47,672 nucleotides of DNA, from assembly GCA_948684385.1 (NCBI GenBank), contig CAPQCU010000014.1, forward strand, positions 1 through 47,672. Reading direction: 5' to 3'. The notes beneath the pieces are model-generated. The model searched no databases, had not been told where the DNA came from, and saw only the letters and a list, made by a program, of their open reading frames with translations. The translations under genes were made by a program, and so were the position numbers. Numbering within the stretch: position 1 is the first letter of the stretch; each line of letters begins with the position of its first letter. This stretch comes from an uncultured bacterium. Its GTDB lineage: Bacteria; Cyanobacteriota; Vampirovibrionia; Gastranaerophilales; Gastranaerophilaceae. Positions 47,642 through 47,672 of this stretch are shown here, piece by piece.

Positions 47642-47671
47642 AATGTAACATAATGTCTATTTTGTTACATT
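47642..47671. promoter_or_regulatory. TGTAACA palindrome upstream of MGMAASQ gene 2
   Basis: AATGTAACATAAT, GTCT, ATTTTGTTACATT: 13-bp arms with one mismatch. On the minus strand the central 28 bases match 26 of 28 bases of the island palindrome at 39849-39876. It ends 53 bp upstream of the ATG at 47589, a position compatible with an operator or activator site. Confidence 0.75.
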
Positions 47672-47672
47672 T

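Overview
The window is a compact, AT-rich (roughly one-third G+C) bacterial chromosome segment with about 43 protein genes. Most are housekeeping genes, with a large minority of lineage-specific proteins in between. My best placement is the non-photosynthetic cyanobacterial lineage Gastranaerophilales/Melainabacteria (Vampirovibrionia). The reasons are a cyanobacterial SigF-like sigma factor next to a type IV prepilin peptidase, GH57 and GH13 glucan enzymes, and two proteins starting MGMAASQ, a start I associate from memory with that group. The placement is moderately confident, because no rRNA or other marker is present. I found no tRNA, rRNA, CRISPR array or recognisable insertion sequence.

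Layout. 1-8.8 kb: the 5' part of valS (minus), a secreted protein, a DAACS amino-acid/dicarboxylate symporter, ilvE, a coiled-coil protein, an EF-hand protein, an MlaE-type permease, then a SigF-like sigma factor overlapping pilD. 8.9-18.5 kb: queE and a DnaJ-like co-chaperone (minus); a thioredoxin-like/rmlA/rqcH operon; a 527-aa Ala-rich protein; rph, an SLC45-like sugar transporter and a B12-type radical SAM enzyme. 18.5-31.6 kb: mostly minus-strand genes, namely a membrane protein with a structured leader, a TreZ/GlgB-like GH13 enzyme, era, the run ffh/pth/TPR/U32, and the first MGMAASQ protein; the plus-strand 570-aa Gly/Ala protein sits among them. 31.8-38.7 kb: a large TPR protein, gcvPB beneath a FliA/WhiG-like sigma gene, a small secreted protein and GH57. 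38.7-40.6 kb: an accessory island with a Gly/Cys repeat peptide, a single-domain tyrosine recombinase, a 127-aa orphan, and inverted and direct repeats including a perfect 42-bp palindrome. 40.6-47.7 kb: pilT/recO/gatD, a TonB-C-like protein with alr, miaB and a second MGMAASQ protein.

Themes. (1) Motility/secretion regulation: two alternative sigma-factor genes, pilD and pilT are present. At least three lineage-specific genes (527-aa protein, MGMAASQ protein 1, large TPR protein) carry sigma-28-like promoters (TAAAGTTT ... GCCGATA). Two of these also share an upstream TTGTAACAATTTTT box. The same TGTAACA half-site forms long palindromes in front of MGMAASQ protein 2 and in the recombinase island. 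(2) A 9-mer, GGGGTAAAT, occurs about 16 times where less than one is expected, and 15 copies lie on the minus strand. This is a candidate polar chromosome word (Chi/KOPS-like) or an uptake-type word. (3) Several genes appear leaderless, with the -10 box 6-7 nt from the start codon. (4) Starch/glycogen metabolism is represented by GH13, GH57 and the SLC45-like transporter.

All counts were made by eye. Family calls rest on motif recognition, not on database searches.
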